DNA of 54,233 bases from IMG/VR virus record IMGVR_UViG_3300048927_000792, positions 1 through 54,233 of that record. One strand, given 5' to 3'. Source of the stretch: a virus. Shown here piece by piece: positions 29,932 through 37,351 of the stretch. The notes beneath the pieces are model-generated. The model was not told the origin of the DNA. It worked only from the letters and a program-made list of their open reading frames with translations, and ran no database searches. The position numbers were made by a program, and so were the translations under genes. Every line of letters begins with the position of its first letter. Within the stretch, counting starts at the first letter, position 1.

Positions 29932-31880
29932 GCCTCGGTGACCTTCCGCTTCCAATCGAGGTCCAGCGGCTCGAACAGTTCCTCGCCGAATTCGAGCGCG
30001 CCCGCGTAAGGCTTGATGGCCGTCAGATCGACGCCATCGGGCACCTCATATGACAGGGTGATATGTGGGTGATAGGAATCGAAGTCGTGGCTTCCGCCCG
30101 CGTCCACCATGGAGCGGTGGCGGCTCTCCAGTTCCCACGAGGCGAACAGCAGCACGACGGCATTCTCGCCGAAGCGCTCGATCGCGCGCGGACCGCCGGG
30201 CTTCACGCGGATTCGGCCCTGTTCGTCGCCTGCCCAGCTCTCGCCCATTTTCATGGGGTCAACAGCGGTCTTCGAATACAGCACCGTGACGTGGAGGTCG
30301 TCGGCGGCCAGCGTGGACTTGAAGCCGTTATCCTTTGCCCAGGCGATCAGCGCGGCGCCGTTCAGGAGCTTGCGCTGGACGTAGAGCGGGCGGGGGGCGG
30401 CATCGGCAAAGAACCCGGCCGCGGCATCGTTCGCAGCCCGGCGAGGCGGCACGCTTCCATTCGCGCCGCCTGCGCCTTCGAGATTAGGATCACCTCCTTC
30501 GGCCGCTATGGCAGACGGGTCCGTACCGTCGTCGTCCGGGTTCAACCCGAACCTCTCGTTTTCGGGGATTTCTGCGAGGGCGCCTTCGAGGCCGGGTATC
30601 CACCCCCGCTCGGTCATGAGGTTCTGCAGGCCCCTCGCGAATGCCTCGTCTGGGATCGCGCCGGTCGCTTGAAGCTTCGCCATGGCGTCCATGGTGACGT
30701 TGAAGGTGTCGGCCTCTTCCTTCTCGCTGGGCGTGTCGAGCGGCGCCCAGTCGGCCCAGACTTCGGCATCATCGGTCGCGGCCACCCCGGCGGAAGCCAT
30801 CAGAAGCGGGTCGAGCTGGTCCATGCACGGCTGTAGCTCAAGCGTCTGCTTGGCCTTGACCATGCGGTTCCAGTTCGCGGTGTCGCTGTCGCCGGTGGAG
30901 TTCTGGCCGTCGGGCGACTTGCTTAGAAGGCGAGTGGCAGGAATGTCGGAAACTGCGGCGAGGAAGGCTCCGAACGCCATCATCACGTCGGGAATGCCAG
31001 CCCAGTTAACCTGGCGGTGGTCGATCGTCTCGCCCGCGCCCGGGGTGCCATCCCCTGCATCGCGGAGCATGGCGTTGTACATGCTCTCCCCAAGGATCAT
31101 AGCGGACAGGCGGCGGCGCAGTGCAGCCTCGCCGTCGGCGTCCGAAACGAGGTCCATCAGGCCCGGAATGCCGATGATGACGTTCCGCACCTTGGTGATC
31201 AGTGAGGCGAATGCACCTTGGGAGGTGTCGACGTTCTGGACTGCATCGAGCACGCGCTGGACGCGGGCACGGCCCCAGAAGCGATCATCGAGCGACACAG
31301 GGAGAATCGGCGGGACCGGATCGCCTCGGAAGCAGATTACGCGGGAAGGGTGGATGTTCGTCTGGCTGCTGCCCATGCGCCAATAGGTGGGCTTGCCGTA
31401 ATTCGGATCGGCTATCTCGTCGACCAAATCGACGCCGGTGATCTGCCAGCGTGTCACGACGTTGATCGCAACGATACCGCCCTTGGTGATCTGCTCGGGC
31501 TTCAGCTCCGAAGAGTGATCGCCCGCGGTGACGATGACCAGGGCGCCACCACCGAGGCCGCGATAGGTCTCCGCCATGCGGACCTTCTCGCGCAGCCCAA
31601 GGCGGCGCTCCTCTGCCTCTAGCGCCTTGATCTGCTTCGCATCGGCCTGCCAGTTGCGCCACTCCCGCACCATGTCGAGCGCAGGAATGTCGATGACCTT
31701 CGCCATCATGCCGGAGCCGTCGTAGGCGGCGGCGATCTGGAACTGATCAAGGTTGCGTGGCAGGAACCGGTTGTAGCTGCGCGGGTCAGCATGCGTGCCA
31801 AAGCCCGAGACCGCGTTGGTCAGGCTATCGACGGTGTATCCGTCCTTGAAGCGAATGGATCGGATGCGGCCGCCGGACAT
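29928..31880 (-). CDS. portal protein fused to Acb1-like 2H phosphoesterase
   Basis: 650 residues from the ATG at 31880. Residues 1-460 are a DUF1073-type portal (YNRFLPRNLDQFQIAAAYDGSGMM, HPSRVICFRGDPVP, FGAFLAAVSDIPATRLLSKSPDGQNSTGDSD). After a Gly/Asp-rich linker, residues 498-650 form a 2H phosphoesterase domain with both HxT motifs, HVT (530-532) and HIT (606-608). This architecture is annotated for the anti-CBASS Acb1 family, whose T4 member cleaves cyclic oligonucleotide signals. Thus the portal may carry a defence-blocking enzyme into virions. No Shine-Dalgarno; late promoter copy 9 upstream. Confidence 0.85.
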   Translation of the reverse strand: MSGGRIRSIRFKDGYTVDSLTNAVSGFGTHADPRSYNRFLPRNLDQFQIAAAYDGSGMMAKVIDIPALDMVREWRNWQADAKQIKALEAEERRLGLREKVRMAETYRGLGGGALVIVTAGDHSSELKPEQITKGGIVAINVVTRWQITGVDLVDEIADPNYGKPTYWRMGSSQTNIHPSRVICFRGDPVPPILPVSLDDRFWGRARVQRVLDAVQNVDTSQGAFASLITKVRNVIIGIPGLMDLVSDADGEAALRRRLSAMILGESMYNAMLRDAGDGTPGAGETIDHRQVNWAGIPDVMMAFGAFLAAVSDIPATRLLSKSPDGQNSTGDSDTANWNRMVKAKQTLELQPCMDQLDPLLMASAGVAATDDAEVWADWAPLDTPSEKEEADTFNVTMDAMAKLQATGAIPDEAFARGLQNLMTERGWIPGLEGALAEIPENERFGLNPDDDGTDPSAIAAEGGDPNLEGAGGANGSVPPRRAANDAAAGFFADAAPRPLYVQRKLLNGAALIAWAKDNGFKSTLAADDLHVTVLYSKTAVDPMKMGESWAGDEQGRIRVKPGGPRAIERFGENAVVLLFASWELESRHRSMVDAGGSHDFDSYHPHITLSYEVPDGVDLTAIKPYAGALEFGEELFEPLDLDWKRKVTEA

Positions 31881-31887
31881 GCGGGTA

Positions 31888-31924
31888 ATGGTAGGTATGT
31901 GTGCCAATCCCGATTACCGCTATC
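31888..31924 (-). promoter_or_regulatory. late promoter copy 9 (portal unit)
   Basis: Minus strand: GATAGCGGTAAT (31924-31913), 19 bp, TACCAT (31893-31888). The -10 ends 8 nt before the ATG at 31880. First late promoter of the structural region. Confidence 0.78.
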
Positions 31925-31959
31925 AGGGGCACATATTTCCACATCGAATCGGGGGAACG

Positions 31960-32658
31960 ATGAGCAATCACCAGACGGCGGTTGAGGTATTTGCAAGTTT
32001 GAGCTTTGAACAAGAGTTGCCTTATCCAGTCGACAACTCTCATTATTGCGCGCACGCGGGCTGTGGCACATTCGCCCTCCACCATTGGGGGATGGTTAGG
32101 AGTTTGGCTTACTGGCCATCGCATTCCCGCTCATCTGGAAGAACTAACATCGTCATCGCGCGGTGCAGTGCGTGCAGTGCAGAAACGATATTTGCGGATG
32201 GCAAGCTTGTGTATCCTGCGACGATTTCTGCTCCGGCTCCGGCAGCCGATTTGCCAGACACGTTGAAGATTGATTTCGAGGAGGCGAGGCTTATTTGCAA
32301 CCAATCGCCGCGAGGGGCGGCGGCACTACTGCGTTTGGTTGTGCAAAAACTTTGTCCTATTCTTGGATCGGAACAAAAGGACATCAATAAAGCGATCGGA
32401 GATCTGGTCGAAAGAGGGGTAATTAATGTGGCTTTACAGCAAGCTCTCGATTCAGTTCGTGTTATCGGAAACGAGGCCGTTCATCCAGGTGAGCTTGATC
32501 TGAAGGACGATCCTGCAACTGTCCTTTCGCTGTTTAAGCTTATCAACTTCATTGTCCAAAAGGCAATTACCGAGCCGAAGGAGATCGGCGCGATCTACCA
32601 GGCGCTTCCTGCGAGCAAGCTGGCCGGGATCGAGATTCGGGACAAAGCCAAGGCCTAA
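31960..32658 (+). CDS. DUF4145 protein with zinc-binding N-terminus, cargo gene
   Basis: 232 residues from the ATG at 31960, GGGGG upstream. N-terminal Cys/His set (HYCAHAGCG, later CSACSAETIF) suggests a zinc site. Residues 105-205 match DUF4145 (ARLICNQSPRGAAALLRLVVQKLC, DINKAIGDLVERGVINVALQQALDSVRVIGNEAVHPGELDL). DUF4145 domains often accompany restriction and other defence proteins. The gene is on the opposite strand between terminase and portal, lower in GC, and convergent with terL (4-nt overlap): lysogen-expressed cargo, possibly defence. Confidence 0.8.
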   Translation: MSNHQTAVEVFASLSFEQELPYPVDNSHYCAHAGCGTFALHHWGMVRSLAYWPSHSRSSGRTNIVIARCSACSAETIFADGKLVYPATISAPAPAADLPDTLKIDFEEARLICNQSPRGAAALLRLVVQKLCPILGSEQKDINKAIGDLVERGVINVALQQALDSVRVIGNEAVHPGELDLKDDPATVLSLFKLINFIVQKAITEPKEIGAIYQALPASKLAGIEIRDKAKA

Positions 32659-34082
32659 GCATTCCTGATATCGTACCGCGTCCCAAGCGCGATGGCCCCG
32701 AACGCCCGAGAGGTGCTATCCGGTGTGTCATCGTGCTTGGCGCTGGGGAAGTTCTCGTTGGCTGAGAACCACGCCTCATTCCACGGGCCGCGCAGCACAT
32801 CGACGTTTCCGGCTTCAGCCTGAGCGGAGAACGGCCCGAAGCGCGTGACCTTGTCGCCCGATTCCGGTGACGATCGCACGTTGTACCCCGCCAGCTTGAG
32901 CTTGAGGCTCTGGACCTGAGCCTTGCCCGCCTGACCGGGGTCCTGCGGCAGGTAGATCAGGCACCCCTTGCCGTCCTGCGACGCGGTGTTGACTATCAGG
33001 CTCTCGACGCCATTGGGCGACAGGCAATCAGCATGGCTATCGACCACGATGAATCGGCCGTCCGGCATGCGACCGATCTTCGTCGATGCGGTGGCGTCCG
33101 GGTCGGGATTGTCGGCGGTGCGCGGCGTGGCGGCAAGGTCATAGCCGCGCGCGAACACTGTTCCGGCAGGAATCGCATCTACCACCCGGCACCAGGCCCG
33201 CTGGAAGTAGAGCCCGGCGGCGGGCCTGATCTTCCAGTTGCCGCCTAGCAGGCGCTCGCGCTCCACCAGCGGCAGGGCCAGCAGCGAGGCCATGTACCCC
33301 GGATCGGCGGCCATCAGCGCCTTGTTGTCGGTCAGCTTGGCCGGGATAAACGTCAGCGACTTCGGCGGGATCGGTACGCTCTCGCCCGCGTCGTTGAGCA
33401 TGGTGTATTGCTCAAGCTCGGACGGATCATCAGCCCAGCGCAGGTCTTCGCCCACGCGAACGAACCAGCGCAGCTTGCCGGAGCGATCCGGAATCGGCAG
33501 GCCCGTGTCTTGGTCGATCCACCAGGCGATGAGGTCCGCGACCCAGCTATCCGCATCGGGGTTGCAGGTCGCACGGATGTAAGGCCGGACACCGCACATG
33601 GAGCGGTTGCGGCTGACCATGTACCAGAACTGGGTCGGCGTGAAATGCGTCAGCTCGTCGAAGCAGATCAGCGGGATCTGCGAGCCCTGCCAATTGAAGC
33701 GGGTCTTATCGTGCTCCAGGTGGGCGAAGCTGACGCTGGCACCGGTGGGAAATGTCCACGAGAGCGTGTGCTCCTTCGGCTCGGCGCGCAGCAGGGGATA
33801 GAGCGTGGTGCTCTCGTCCCATAGGCCGCCCTCGTTGCGGATTTGGACCGTGGAGCGCCGGAAGAACACCGCACCGAAGCCGGGATTGCTGACATGGCGC
33901 AGCGGCTCCATGAGCAGACCCCAGGTCTTCCCGCCGCCCGCGCCGCCGCCGTATATGACGATATCGGCGGGCGAGGACAGGAAAGCGGTCTGGGGGCCGG
34001 GCTGGGGCTTGATCGTCTCGGCGGTGATCTCCGGCCCGCCGTTGTGACCCATGCCGGAAGTGATGGAGGTGTGGGCGTTCAC
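32655..34082 (-). CDS. terL: terminase large subunit
   Basis: 475 residues. ATPase domain with Walker A GGGAGGGKT (45-53), Walker B LICFDE (138-143) and the motif III region ATCNPD (171-176). The nuclease domain follows, with ARGYDLAATP (Asp315) and HADCLSPNG. Packages DNA through the portal. It has no late-type promoter and belongs by overlap and spacing to the early leftward operon. Confidence 0.93.
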   Translation of the reverse strand: MNAHTSITSGMGHNGGPEITAETIKPQPGPQTAFLSSPADIVIYGGGAGGGKTWGLLMEPLRHVSNPGFGAVFFRRSTVQIRNEGGLWDESTTLYPLLRAEPKEHTLSWTFPTGASVSFAHLEHDKTRFNWQGSQIPLICFDELTHFTPTQFWYMVSRNRSMCGVRPYIRATCNPDADSWVADLIAWWIDQDTGLPIPDRSGKLRWFVRVGEDLRWADDPSELEQYTMLNDAGESVPIPPKSLTFIPAKLTDNKALMAADPGYMASLLALPLVERERLLGGNWKIRPAAGLYFQRAWCRVVDAIPAGTVFARGYDLAATPRTADNPDPDATASTKIGRMPDGRFIVVDSHADCLSPNGVESLIVNTASQDGKGCLIYLPQDPGQAGKAQVQSLKLKLAGYNVRSSPESGDKVTRFGPFSAQAEAGNVDVLRGPWNEAWFSANENFPSAKHDDTPDSTSRAFGAIALGTRYDIRNA

Positions 34083-34091
34083 GGCTTGGCT

Positions 34092-34370
34092 CTACCCCTC
34101 CCTCTCACCGCTGCGGAGGGCGCGGATAGCGGTGGCAACTTTCACAGACTTGTGCGGAGGAAGTCCATAGTTCGGGCTTTCCGCCACCTTAGCCGCCTGC
34201 TCCAGCGCCTCGGCGCGCGCCTCGTGGCGAACCTGTTTCACAAACCGATCGATGAGGACCGAGGCGTTGCCGCACCCCTGGTTGCGCAGCACAATGGTGT
34301 CCGCAAGCCTGCATACGGCAGCGTCAGTCACGGCTTCGATGTCGTCATCGGTGATCTCGATCTCGCTCAT
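34092..34370 (-). CDS. hypothetical helical phage protein
   Basis: 92 residues from the ATG at 34370 (ATGA overlap). Acidic start MSEIEITDDDIEAVTDAAV, then helices and a basic end. Between terL and a set of small accessory genes. Function unknown. Confidence 0.7.
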   Translation of the reverse strand: MSEIEITDDDIEAVTDAAVCRLADTIVLRNQGCGNASVLIDRFVKQVRHEARAEALEQAAKVAESPNYGLPPHKSVKVATAIRALRSGEREG

Positions 34371-34720
34371 GACCGTTCCTTTCCGAGAGCGCGGCGGGCA
34401 AGGTCTCGCGCCCAACGATCACTGCTTTCGTTCGCGATGTCGCCCAACGCCTCCCTGAGCCGCTTATTCTCCTCTGCCATTGCGAGGATGGCGGGGACGA
34501 GGTTGCGCAGATAGGCGATCAGTTCGGTGTCTTCGTCGATCGCGTGGATTTCGGTCGCGCTCTGCATGTCGTAGACCGTTTGGGCTACATAGATGCGGTC
34601 TGGGCCGCCCAAAATGATAGGGCCTTTAAGGCCATCGTATGGGACACCCTGGGTGACCCAAGGCGCAGGGGTGGCTTCAGCATCCAGCGCGCGCAGCTTT
34701 TCAGCGTCAATCTCGGTCAT
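34367..34720 (-). CDS. Ea22/Ead-like accessory phage protein
   Basis: 117 residues: LRALDAEATPAPWVTQG, GPDRIYVAQTVYDM, EDTELIAYLRNLVPAILAMAEENKRLREAL. The APW...ELIAYLRN...LL-E pattern is that of Ea22-like phage proteins. ATGA overlaps with both neighbours. Role unknown. Confidence 0.75.
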   Translation of the reverse strand: MTEIDAEKLRALDAEATPAPWVTQGVPYDGLKGPIILGGPDRIYVAQTVYDMQSATEIHAIDEDTELIAYLRNLVPAILAMAEENKRLREALGDIANESSDRWARDLARRALGKERS

Positions 34721-34878
34721 AGTTCGTGCTCGCTTTCAGTTTCGCGCACATGGACAAGGCGCCCCTTGTGCGCTTTCATTTCGAGGCCGCGCCGGGTTCG
34801 GGTGACAGGTCGTTCGCGAGGGGTTGCTAGGACGGCGAGCACGAAGCCCACCGCCAGCACTGCGATAAGGCCGCTCAT
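34717..34878 (-). CDS. small membrane protein
   Basis: 53 residues: one N-terminal hydrophobic helix (SGLIAVLAVGFVLAVLA) then a basic cytoplasmic-type tail. ATGA overlap at each end shows it is a real operon member. Function unknown. Confidence 0.7.
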   Translation of the reverse strand: MSGLIAVLAVGFVLAVLATPRERPVTRTRRGLEMKAHKGRLVHVRETESEHEL

Positions 34879-35102
34879 TTCAGAGCCCCTCTATGGATGC
34901 AGAACAAGCCGGAGTGAGGGGATATGCTGGGCCAGTGCGAGGCGGGCGTTTTACACCAACCGGCCTCGCCAAGGCGTCCCTTGCGTGCTGGCGAAATGTC
35001 CTCTGGGATGAAGCATGGGCCATAAGCAACGGTCGCACCCTGATAGTCGATGACGTTGCCGAACTGGTCCAGCGACCCCGGCTTTATGCGAGCTAGCCTC
35101 AT
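34875..35102 (-). CDS. hypothetical small phage protein
   Basis: 75 residues from the ATG at 35102 (ATGA overlap). ARIKPGSLDQFGNVIDYQGATVAYGPCFIPEDISPARKGRLGEAGWC, beta-rich. Not recognised. Confidence 0.65.
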   Translation of the reverse strand: MRLARIKPGSLDQFGNVIDYQGATVAYGPCFIPEDISPARKGRLGEAGWCKTPASHWPSISPHSGLFCIHRGALK

Positions 35103-36337
35103 TCCCCCTCTCCCTCCTTCAAAGGCGCGGCGGTAATGGCGGCGCGGATCATTGCCCCTAGAGGAGTGAGAATGCCGGAGACGCAATCCGCTATCGCTTC
35201 GGACAGGTCTTCCGCGACCTCGGGATGGTCCTCATACTTGGTGGTAAGAACCCATTCGCCGCCGATGAAAACCGCGCCAGCAATCGCCTTTTTCTGCACT
35301 TCGGTCAGATCGGCAAAGAGCCGCATCGCCTCCACCAACCTTTCGGGATTGGTCGGGGTGGCGGACCCGGCCACGTCGGCGGCAGGGGGAATAACCTCGT
35401 CCATGCTGGCGATCATGGCGCGGTGCAGCGCCTCGGACTGTTCCGGCGTGACTTCCACCGCCTTTCCAGCGACAGGGCGAAGGCCCTTGTCTCCGAAGCA
35501 CCGCTCGCAGTCGCAGAAGCCGCAGACGGCGTTTCCGTCCGGGTTCTTGACGCCGCACATGCACTCCCATTCAGCGGGCTTGATGCTCACCCCGAGGCCG
35601 TCTTCGGTGAATGTCGCCACCACCTTCGCAACTTCGGCGGGCTTGGGGTTCATGGCTGCTATCGCGCGCCTGGCGTCTTCCCGATACATCTGCTTGGTGA
35701 ATTCGGAAGCGTCCTCCCAGCGCTTGCCCTGATACATCGCCTGCGCCACCCTATCGACATCATCACCGATCGCCGGTTCTTCTGGCGCGGCCTGAATGTC
35801 GGCCATGGCAAAAGCCCGAACCGCGTCCTTCTCCATGTCGAAGGCTTCGAGTAGCCATTGCGGCGCTGGATGCCATTCGGTCGCGCCGTGGTAGACACGG
35901 ATCGGCCTGACAGTGCGCTCGGAAACTTCGCCACGGTAGTTCTTGTACCGGAAGCAGAGGAAACCCTCCCCGCTCACTTCCTCACGAGCAGGTTCGGCGC
36001 TCTTGGCTTGCATTGCGGCGATGGACTCCCGAACCGTTTCTTTCACGAATGATGGCGACTTCGCGATCTCCGCAGGATCGAGGTTGTCGATCTGGAACAG
36101 CAGGTCGAGAACTTCCGCCTCCACCTCATCGGCGGCCGGGGCGGGGTGGCGGGTGTTCCAGGCGGTGATGGATTCGGCCTCAGACGCAGAGGTGATCTTG
36201 AGATCGCAATCTCGGCATCCGGCAGTCCCGAAGGTTATCCCAGCATGCACGGTCCCGTGCGACAGGTTGTTGCCGTGACACAGCGGACACGGCATCAGCT
36301 TCTCAGTCATGGTCTTGGTCTCCGGGGAGGGGGTCAT
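35099..36337 (-). CDS. mosaic protein of several small phage modules
   Basis: 412 residues. Residues 11-64 form a Lar-like zinc ribbon (MPCPLCHGNNL, GCRDCDLK, AWNTRH). Residues 120-190 carry a WYL-like block (FLCFRYKNYRGEVSERTVRPIRVYHGATEWHPAPQWLLEAFDME). A helical module follows (RVAQAMYQGKRWEDAS). Residues 252-282 hold a second Cys cluster (ECMCGVKNPDGNAVCGFCDCERC), then a helical C-terminus. These blocks normally occur as separate small phage proteins. Lar modulates restriction in Rac prophage; a similar role here is only a guess. Confidence 0.75.
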   Translation of the reverse strand: MTPSPETKTMTEKLMPCPLCHGNNLSHGTVHAGITFGTAGCRDCDLKITSASEAESITAWNTRHPAPAADEVEAEVLDLLFQIDNLDPAEIAKSPSFVKETVRESIAAMQAKSAEPAREEVSGEGFLCFRYKNYRGEVSERTVRPIRVYHGATEWHPAPQWLLEAFDMEKDAVRAFAMADIQAAPEEPAIGDDVDRVAQAMYQGKRWEDASEFTKQMYREDARRAIAAMNPKPAEVAKVVATFTEDGLGVSIKPAEWECMCGVKNPDGNAVCGFCDCERCFGDKGLRPVAGKAVEVTPEQSEALHRAMIASMDEVIPPAADVAGSATPTNPERLVEAMRLFADLTEVQKKAIAGAVFIGGEWVLTTKYEDHPEVAEDLSEAIADCVSGILTPLGAMIRAAITAAPLKEGEGE

Positions 36338-36807
36338 GCCGGGGTGTCCCGGCCATTGTCGGGAAGGGCAAACACGGCGACGGCGGGCGCCGCAGAGGGC
36401 AGATCCTTCCCGTCCTTGCCGGTCAGTTCGCGGCGATTGGTGTAGGCGTTGCCCATTTCCTCGGCGGCTTGTTTGTGCAGCTGGGCGGCCAGGGGGAAGT
36501 TGCCTTTGTCCTCGGCCTTCGTAGCCATGCGCTGGAGTGCGCGGAGGCGGGTCGATCGGTGCGCGATCGCGATCTGCGAGGAATCGTCCACGAACGACCT
36601 ACGGGCCGCTTCGAACAGCGTGCGCCACTTGGCCGAAACCTTCGCCCCGGCGACCTTCGTAGGATCGTACTTCTCGACGTTCTGCCGGGTGATCGTCAGG
36701 CCGAATTCTTGGTTGACGGCGGTAACCACCTGCGAGGGCGTGTCAAAGCACGCGAGCGCCTGCACGATGAAGGTTCTGACGTCGTCGGTGAGCTTGGCAT
36801 CAGCCAC
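36334..36807 (-). CDS. terS: terminase small subunit (DUF2280-like)
   Basis: 157 residues. N-terminal HTH-like region (TFIVQALACFDTPSQVVTAVNQEFGLTITRQNVEKYDPTK) and helical middle (FEAARRSFVDDSSQIAIAHRSTRLRAL) match DUF2280, regarded as a phage small terminase. Would recognise the packaging site. Separated from terL by five small genes and flanked by an HNH gene. Confidence 0.8.
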   Translation of the reverse strand: MADAKLTDDVRTFIVQALACFDTPSQVVTAVNQEFGLTITRQNVEKYDPTKVAGAKVSAKWRTLFEAARRSFVDDSSQIAIAHRSTRLRALQRMATKAEDKGNFPLAAQLHKQAAEEMGNAYTNRRELTGKDGKDLPSAAPAVAVFALPDNGRDTPA

Positions 36808-37351
36808 GGCCTTGTCTCCCCTGCGTCAACTCGGGGCCGGTCTGGACATGCTGCCATGTTCGCCCCTTCACGATGTCGCGAATGGTGCTCGGGCTAACGC
36901 CATACCGCCGAGCAAGAGCGGTCTGATCTCCCCGCTTGGTGCACCCGTCTCGAATTGCCCGGACATCGCTTTCGGTGAGAAGCGCTTGGCCGTTTCCAGA
37001 TCCGCGAGCATCCCGCAGGCCAAGCGCATATGCGTGTTCGACGTTCTCGGTCTGGGTGACATATTCGAGATTATCGATGCGGTTGTTCTGCCGGTTTGCA
37101 TCAATGTGATTGACGCATTTCCCCGTTGGGCACGGCCCTATGAAAGCCTCTGCCACCAAACGGTGGATGCTCGTGCTGGTCCTGACCCCGTCACGGCAAA
37201 GTTGCACGAACGGATATCCGTTTCGCAACGATGCCTTGAGGATCGAGCCCGCCTTGGCGAACGTGCGCGAAAGCTCCCGCCTCACATTGCCGAAGTTAGA
37301 AACCGAATAGATTCCCTCGTACCCCGGGACAGGTTTCCATTCTTCGATCAT
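36800..37351 (-). CDS. HNH homing endonuclease with NUMOD4
   Basis: 183 residues: NUMOD4 start (EEWKPVPGYEGIYSVSNFGNVRR), HNH core (IHRLVAEAFIGPCPTGKCVNHIDANRQNNRIDNLEYVT, with Asn-His and Asn positions) and a C-terminal HTH (ARRYGVSPSTIRDIVKGRTWQHV) close to that of the endonuclease at 12941. Inserted between the metallopeptidase and terS. Independent homing element. Confidence 0.9.
   Translation of the reverse strand: MIEEWKPVPGYEGIYSVSNFGNVRRELSRTFAKAGSILKASLRNGYPFVQLCRDGVRTSTSIHRLVAEAFIGPCPTGKCVNHIDANRQNNRIDNLEYVTQTENVEHAYALGLRDARGSGNGQALLTESDVRAIRDGCTKRGDQTALARRYGVSPSTIRDIVKGRTWQHVQTGPELTQGRQGRG

Noticed and set aside
36715-36726. GACGGCGGTAAC on the plus strand inside terS
   Set aside because: Matches the late-promoter 12-mer, but the hexamer at the right spacing (aagcac) lacks the invariant T6 and no plus-strand gene follows.
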